This document shows positions 49,201 to 58,200 of a stretch of 64,000 bases of DNA, in pieces. A model generated the notes under the pieces. That model saw nothing but the letters and a program-made list of their open reading frames with translations, was not told the origin of the DNA and did no database searches. Positions within the stretch are counted from its first letter, which is position 1. Every line of letters begins with the position of its first letter. The DNA is from Pomphorhynchus laevis (lineage: Eukaryota; Acanthocephala; Palaeacanthocephala; Echinorhynchida; Pomphorhynchidae): assembly GCA_012934845.2 (NCBI GenBank), contig WNNJ02003179.1:1-64000 (forward strand), written 5' to 3'. Made by a program: the position numbers and the translations under genes.

Positions 49201-52200
49201 TCGCACACCTAGTTAAAACTGACTGATTTTATATTAAATATTTAAAGAAAAATATTACATTTAATATATGCAACGTAAAGTTTTACATAAATTGTTGTTT
49301 TCCAACAGATCCAAATGTTTGACAAAATGTTATTGGCGTCAACTTATAAACCATTCAATATTTTATTGCATATCCATTAAAAGTCATGTCAAATGTCACT
49401 AGCAACTTGCTAAACTTTTAAGTTTTTATTCTTTTCAAAATTTAAACAAACAGTATAATATTTTATTATTTAGCATGCTCATTACTTCTTAGTGATCTCA
49501 TCACTGTCTCAGAAGCAACACAAATTCAACACTATCTCACAATTAGATGGTGACTCATCGTCAGCCAGTTTCAAAAGTTAATTTAAAATCTTTACTACAC
49601 ATCTGCCGTCAATATTCAGACTATCAATTGAATCAAAAACAATTAAGGGCTTCACAGAACAAAGCCATATGTGGGATATATCATCCTCATCGCAGTTTCA
49701 CCATCGCAGTTTTCATTTTATATTTCCAAAATTTAATTTCCGAAATTTTTTTTGTTCTCCATTCAAAAATGTTTATATTTTGGCATTAGCATTTATATAT
49801 TTGTTTAAATTTTTATTATTGTGTCCTTTAATTAATTTATGATTAATTCATAATTATTATGATTTTAATAATTTATTAATCAAATATATTTACTGAAAAT
49901 TTATGATTGATTAGATTATTTGAATAATTTTTATAAATCAAATAAATTTTATTATTTAATTAATTATTTTAATTGAATTAAAAGAATTCATAATATATTT
50001 ACTGAAATTAAATACATCATGATTTTAATATTTTTTTATTAAATATATTAATAATAAAATAATAATATTTTTTGTTATTAAAAATAAATAGTTATAGAAA
50101 TAACTGTAGTTATGACCATATAGTTATTTAATTAATTTCTATTAATCAAATAAATTTAATTATTTAATTTTTTAATTTAATAATTAATTTAATATTTAAT
50201 CAATAAATTAACAAAATTAATTGACTCAGTTTGCTGATCTGGTTAGTAATTTTGTATTTGTTTAGTATATCATTGCAAATGCATTGATCCGTGGCTGTTG
50301 TACAACAAACGTACTTGTCCAGTTTGTAAACGAAAAGTGCTTAGACATTCCGATGACAATTCAAGTTCTGCTAGCGATGATGACAACGAATCGGAAACTG
50401 CTCCTCTGCTTTTTAATCAAATGTCACCATCCAATACTTATTCTGGCAGCAGTCAGCTGGATGACGAAATAGTAATTCTTACTGATAATGGTGTAGACAA
50501 TCGTTTAGGTATAACTCGATTACTTTGTTTCTGAACTCAAATTTACTATTTCATTTCAACCTTTAAATTGGTTTAAAATTGAGAAACTTCTATGAAATGG
50601 TTTAAATTGAAATTCAGGCATATAAATGCATTATTGCGAAAACAATTTTAAAACTATAAATCGACCTTGTTCATATACGTTAATAAGTTTATCTTTGTGT
50701 TAATAAAAGTGTTAAAAAATTGTAAATACAGTGTTAATAAAAGTGAAAAAAAATTGAAAAATTTCGTGTAAATAATGTTGAAAATTAAAACTATAGTCAA
50801 TCAATCAAAATCTTCATTACGTTCCACAGCCATTTTTGCGTCCCCCATAGATGCAGCAAGCTCTTCCAGATTAGTATCACGGCTATGGAATCCCAATGTC
50901 TGCATTTGTACAAGTTCGGATGCATAAAGATGTTCTTGAGTTTGGTTTGGTTGTTGATTTGTCGGCTGATGTTGCTGGAGATGAAGACGATCTAATGGTT
51001 GAAACAACGAAGCAGTATAATCTTGATTTGAGTATTGTAAATTTTGAAATACTGTTGTTGCATAAGCTGTTTGTCTATTGCTTGGTGATCGAAAAGAATC
51101 CACATCAGATGAAGTAGGTTGACTATTCATTTGATTATCGACTAGACCGCTTATATTTGAAGATATCAACTGTGAATATACTTGTGGGGATGTGTCCCTA
51201 AGACGAATTAGATTCTTTAGAATTTGTACAATCGTCCTCAATGCTCGAGTATTTGTGCATAGAGCACAAATTTCAGGTATTGGCCACTGACTCATAAACT
51301 CATGAATTACACGATGTACTTGTTCTCTTTGTCCTTCGTCCTGTATAAATTCATATGTACGCAGCAGATTAAGAAGAATCTTAAGCAGATTAAGTAGAAT
51401 ACCAGGATCGCAAAGAGAATTATTCATATTTGGGTTAAAACTGGATGCCCGCAACATGTCGAATAACATGAGAGGATTTTCAGCATCGACTACTAATAAT
51501 TGTTGAGGGTTCATCGTAGAATACCGATTAGTGTTTTCGCTTGACGTAGATTGCAAAGGCGACTCTAAACGGTTTGAATTAGATACATATGAACTAGACG
51601 AATCGATTTGAAATGTAGTATTCTGAGATGCCACCGGGTTTGGCAGGAGGTTTGTATTTTCAGTTCCTACTTGACTAGTGTTAGCTGTACCAGATGAACT
51701 AGAATAAGTATTCAGAGGGTTATCGCCAAACTGCTCATGTGCCACATTAAGCATTGGTTCTTGAAAATCGCGATAAATTCTCTGTCGAACTTTATATCCG
51801 CTCGGTAATCTCTCAAGGTTAATCAGGGCTCTGTCATGGTTTCTCGTAATTTCCTGTATAGTTGTAGGAATACGAATCATTTCCATTGTTTGACACATTA
51901 AATCCGGATTGTTAACGAATTGTGAAACCTCGTGGTTCTGCTCCCTCACTCTTTGCATTTGTGGATTGTTAAGCTTAATTGAACTAAGCAATGCAGGATT
52001 ACTCATAAGTCTTTGAGCCAAATTATTACTTAGAAGGTTTTGAACTGCATGTGGATTTGTCTGAATAGTGCCAAAAATATTTTGTTGTATTTCAGTACAA
52101 TTTGAATTTCCAAATGGAAGGTTCAAAAATGGTGCAAGTGTTAATCTGGATAATGTTGCAGTTCCATAGGTATGTTGATCAATATTCGGTTGAAGCGATA

Positions 52201-55200
52201 TCAACCCCTCCTTAATTGTTGGTGATTGCTGAAGTGACAAAGAAGCATTATTTGATTGTTTAGATGTTGAGTGATATGCCGAAGGTCGTCGTGGAGACAT
52301 GAGTTGCAGGACAGGCATGTCAACCTCAGAATGGTCGCCTTTGACGACGGAAGCTGACCGAATATTGGAGTCATGAACTATCTCAACTGACTGGGCCTCG
52401 GGCTGTGCAAGGTTGCTCAAAGAAAAGAGTCGCGGAGATGGGTCGTCACAAAATCCAAGACTTTTCTCTAGTAAGGGTTGGCCCATCTCGTCAAGACTTT
52501 TGAGGATCGCTTTAGCATTTCCTCTCATCAGTGCGACGGACAAGCGCTGAAATAACTGACCCGCTGTGCTACAATACGGGGTACCGTTTCTACATGACAT
52601 AGAACGAGCAATGAAACGAATTAGCTTTTCCCCTTGGGGGTTCCATCCTCCGTAAGTTTCAACAACTGCTGCCGTAAAACTGTATCCATTCTCCTCTAAT
52701 TTGCGTTTATATTTCCTTTCCTTGACACAGGTGGCATACTTGCTTGCGGCATAGCCAGGGATCTCAGAAGCCATGGAAATATAAGCATTTTGTTGAGGGT
52801 TAGTTACGGCAAAATCAACTGCTAAAGGAGGGTCCTTATAAAATAGAATGTCCGCCGGTCTCTCTCGCAAACCACGAATAAGGTTGGGTACCTCCTTTGC
52901 CACCCTCAATCCAGCAGAAACCGCTGCTTGAAAGACTGTATCCCTCAAGCTATCATGTCGAATTCCAGGGTGGCCTCCAAACTGACATGTTAAGGCGTGG
53001 AAGCCGAATTTGTCTGCCATCCTAAGGCAGCGTCTGCATCGATAATCACTGTTCCAGAGAGACAACCCTAACCAAAGACGTAGTAGCACAACGAATTCAT
53101 TTGGTGCCAAGTTCATATGTGTGGCTTTGCTAGGGACGGCCTGTAACCAAGCACACGCGTGTGGGCATGAAACTGCCAATAATCGGGCAGTATTGAAGCG
53201 ATCGGCATTCTCCAATAGCCTGCTGCGCGACACTTCGTCAATGTGACAAGATAATCCTCGTTGATTTGTTTGCGGATTGCCTACATGTTGCGGAATAATA
53301 GATTTAACGAATTCGTACCCAGGGAAAGTTAAAGGGTCAAGATTTAATTGGCTAGCGACAGTGTCTACACTAGACAGGAAGGCTGCCTGAGAGTGTTGGA
53401 AGCAGCTTCGAAGGCCCAGTCCTCCCATCTTCAGCGGTAAGCAAGCTTGCATCCACGCCCACTTATCGGGTTGAATAGAAGTGATATTGCTAAAACACTT
53501 CAATATCAAGCGGTCGAACAAACGGAAAAACTCTTCGGCGAAGGCGGGGTCTATAGTGCGCATTAAATGGTTTACCCGTGGAGCGGATGCGCAGCTACGA
53601 AGCAGGATGAAAGCAACTTGTGGGTCAGGGAGATTTTCGAGCGAGTCCAGAGTTTGACGAATAGAAGTGATATTGCTAAAACACTTCAATATCAAGCGGT
53701 CGAACAAACGGAAAAACTCTTCGGCGAAGGCGGGGTCTATAGTGCGCATTAAATGGTTTACCCGTGGAGCGGATGCGCAGCTACGAAGCAGGATGAAAGC
53801 AACTTGTGGGTCAGGGAGATTTTCGAGCGAGTCCAGAGTTTGACGCAGGGATGGTAGAACAACATCGACAAGGTATCCCGAACAATGTTCCTTAGACCCG
53901 ATGGGACTTCCAAGAATTGTAAAGTTTTTTGTGGTGTTGACCAATGTGATCCATGGGCATCTGTTCTTTATCAAGTCGACCTTGTCTTCCCTACCAATTA
54001 CTTCGGTTTTTTTCCAGTTAATAGACAGTCCAATCGCAGGAAAATTAGCAGCAAGACGAGCCAGAGCCTCGCCCACCGCAATAGGAGTACCGCCGATTAT
54101 TCCGTCGTCGAGGTACCACCTATTTAAGCTGACACCTTCAATCTCCGATATCTGGACCACAATCGGATCAATCGCCAGGCAAAATAGAACTGGACCAAGA
54201 GGATCTCCTTGTTGTACCCCTCTTCGAGACTGAAGAGGTTTCAGGCTACCGAACCGAAGGCTTGAGGTAGTGCCGTAGCACCATGATGTCCAACGACTAA
54301 TTTCTGGAAAATTCTTATCGATCGCGTTGACGAAGGAATCCCGGTTCAGCGTGTTAAAAGCATTAGCCAAGTCGATTTTAGCCCAAACCCAATTAACATT
54401 TTGATCATGAAGTTGTTGTAGCCGACGTGCTTGATGTACTATCTGTTCCATTCCGTTTGGCGTCGCTACACCGAGCTGGTGCGGATGGAGGGATTCGGCA
54501 AATCGCTGTCGAAGTTTGGAGCAAATACACTTAGCGCAAAGACGACGTAATGTCTCCCCAATGGCAATGGGGCGGATCCCTCCATCTGGTTTGTTCAATG
54601 CCATGAGATTAGCACCGGCGACAAAGGGCACGAGGTCGTTCGGGAGAGTACCGAACGACCTCGGTACTCTCCCGAACATTATTTAATATGTATTAAATAA
54701 TACATATTAAATAATGTATTATTTAATAATACATTTGTCGAACGTTGTAGACACGTTTGATTAAACTAAAGTCGTATCGTTAAACAATTGATCACTTTTA
54801 ACGTGAAATATTAAAATACGCAATTACCGATAATTTACTTTAATGTTTAATTTTGGACAATTTTGGAAACAAACTTTATATGATGGTTTGTTATAAACTA
54901 GTAAAATCACAAATTCGATAAATTTGAAATTAAAAATTATTTTAATTTAAATTAAAATAATAATTTAATAATAATTAAAATAATTTTAATTATTTTATCA
55001 ATTTTAAATTGATAAAATTACAATCAATTTTAAATATACAATCTATTGATTGGTCGTGTTAATTAGATTATTGCTATTTAGACCTGAATAATTCGGTACG
55101 CGCGTTGACAAACAACAGATATAAGATATACGTAAGCGGATATATATCCGCTTGTATCAAATTAGTTTTCACAGTGATATTTTTAAATCAATGGTTCATT

Positions 55201-58200
55201 ACATCGTTTATTAGATCGCTTGGCGATTTTTTCGCCAACGCTTTTGTTAATAAAGCGTTGGCGGTAATAACATTGGGGTATATAATAATATTGGGAAATA
55301 ATATTGCAGTTCGGCCAACTTGAGTGACTGAACCTTCCAGTGGACGTTGGCGTATAAAGTCGGACATGAATTCAGTTATAATGACATCGAGAAAACGTCG
55401 TCCGAAATTGGTTTGCGGAAACGTCTTCAAAGTTGCAATGTTGGCAAGAATTCTTAGTTTAGATAGAAAACGTTGGAATGGTTTATCAATTTATTTTTTA
55501 CGTGATGTCAGGGAATACGAGGGGATATATCTGTTTACCGAATTTACGTATCAATCTGATAGTAACTGCATAATCTTCGAATGATGTTAAAGATCGTACA
55601 ATTTTGGGTTTTGCGGGAAGTCGATCAGAGTATGCAGCTTTTCTTCATTTATTCAATCTCGAGTTTGAAAATGCGATTATTGAATGTGACGAGCCAATGT
55701 TGATAATTGTTTGAGCGTTTGCATAGTTTGGAAGCGTAGCCAACCTCACATCGTGAATTGTAATATTGTCGAATAAATAATAAAGAAACAGATCAGTTAA
55801 CTAAGTCCATGTTTTTTGTACTATATATAAATGTAAAAATGTTAACTTAAGATAACCAATATAACTCTCAAGTATAACCAATATATTGTCGATCGAATAT
55901 GTAAACGAGGTATTTCATAGCTCGTTTATTAGATCGCTTGGCATTTTATACACTAAGGCTTTTGTTAATAAATAAAAATAAGCGTTGCGAAGGGTTATTT
56001 TAATACATTCCAATAAATGCTTAAATGTTATACTTGATTAAGACATACTTGTTTACTTGCCATACCATTCATACTTGTTAAATGCCCTAATACATCAAAC
56101 ATCTCAAGACACATCAAACTCAATAGTTGCTACTGCAACGTTCTAATCATTCCTTGAAAATATATTGAGTTATTATTGATAAAATACTTAATAAATTAAT
56201 CAGATCAGTTAACTGATCTGATTCTACGTTTATTGCACTTTATACACAAATGTAAAATGCAAAAGATTTTCTATATTTAATATTTTTATAAAATAAAAAT
56301 TTTTAAATTTAATTTTTATAAACTGATTAATAGATAATATACGTACAATTAGAATTTAGATCGAAGCTCATTAACAAGAACTATTATGTTATAACATTGC
56401 AGATTAAATAGCGAATAAACAAAAGTGATTTAAAAGTAATTATCATCCTTAAAGTTAATAAAATGATAAATTACAAATGATCTTTTAATCTTATTGAATA
56501 TACAATACTTAGTTCAATATTTACCTTGAGTTTTCAACGATCATCAGGTATTGAATTTTTACTAAAAAATTCAATTTTAACTATCTTATTAATTAATTAA
56601 ATAATTAATTATTATAAATTATTTAATTTTAACATAATGTTTGACACTTATCTCGATTTAATACGGTAATTGCATCTTATCGTTTCATTAGAATCGTTTA
56701 TTCCATGCCAAATTACAGGAAGGTAATTTCTGTGTAGGGTTGAACGTATATTTAAAAGAATTGACTGTTCATTGCAAGTTTAATTATGAATGCTCGAACG
56801 CGTTAGGAGAAAATACGTATAAAAAGAAAGTTATTCAGTGTTTTTCGAGAAATGGCGTATTAAAAAAATAGTTTTTTTTAATTAAAAATTGAATATTTGA
56901 TGATTGCTGAAGACCCAACAAAATTATTTAACGAATATAAGAAGAATTAAAAATTCTCTATCCTTTCCATTTAAAAGAAATTAAATTACTAATTTTGAAC
57001 AAACCTAATATTGAAATCACCATATTCTGCAATTGTAGTTTCGTCAAGGTATTATCACCAAAAAATATAGCAATTAAGAATTACTAATTCACGGAAAAGC
57101 GGACTTTGCAACCTTTTTGATCAAATATTGACAATGTTTTTCAAAAAACAAACATGAGATGATAAATCTTGTAGAAAAGTAACATTATTGATATGGTAAC
57201 AATGCTACCAAAACTACACTCTCTCTATATGAGGGGAGATTAAGATTATGCAACTTTAGCCATATTTTATAAAAACCAATAAAGATTTTATTGTGCAAGT
57301 TGATATCAGAAGATTAAGTCTAGCACATGACAAAGTATAAAATTTTGACGATGTAAAGAATTATATAAATAAAAATAATATACTTCAACGAACTTATAAA
57401 CTTAACTAATGTATGCTTATAGTTACAATACCATTTTAATGTGATCTGTTGAGTTGGAGTGCCTCGCACAATCAGAACTTTTAAGTAAATATAATGATAG
57501 AAATAAGTAAAACAATGAACATAAAATTAACATTAACGTGAACTTAGGCATCCAATCAGACCAGTTAAAACGTTTGGGATACAAACATCCGATGACGTGG
57601 AAATTGTTTCAAAACAAAATGTAAATAAAACTGAATGTCAATATAAATTGCTACTACACGGATCTCGACTAACCTACAAATATCATTGAAAATTGCATCG
57701 ATTTTATCAATATATCAGAGATTGTTTTGTAAATTAAAATCGGAACAGACTCACATTGATTGCCTAAGTATTGAGGATTTTTGACGTGCCTTGAATTACA
57801 TTTCGTCTTTACGGTTGATTCAAACAGTAGATTTATTCTAGTCTGTTTGAACTTCACATACTCAAAACTTTAATCAACCAAATTGATATTATCAGTAAGG
57901 TGAAATCAGACAAATCAGATTTGTATTTTGTATACATCATAATCTTTAATCTTTATAAGTTAATATTTATAAAACTCAGATTTTTCCGCAAATGGTTCCT
58001 TTAAAAAAATTTACGTTGATATATGGTCTTATACTTGAAAAGATTCATCTATGTTTTATAACACTGCATGCAGATCACGGCTGATCGAATGGCCCGAAAA
58101 CATATTGACACAGATTCCGATTATACATTTAAAACGATAACTAGAGTTGGCATAAGAATTGAATAAGAATATATATGTTATATATATTATATATAAAAAT

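Noticed and set aside
50896-51117. Plus-strand frames opposite the ubiquilin part and RT (also 53567-54233)
   Set aside because: They are shadows of the minus-strand 1292-codon frame.
55105-55323. 72-codon frame with hydrophobic runs as a membrane protein gene
   Set aside because: It overlaps repeat D, which has a decayed copy elsewhere; more likely part of a repeat.
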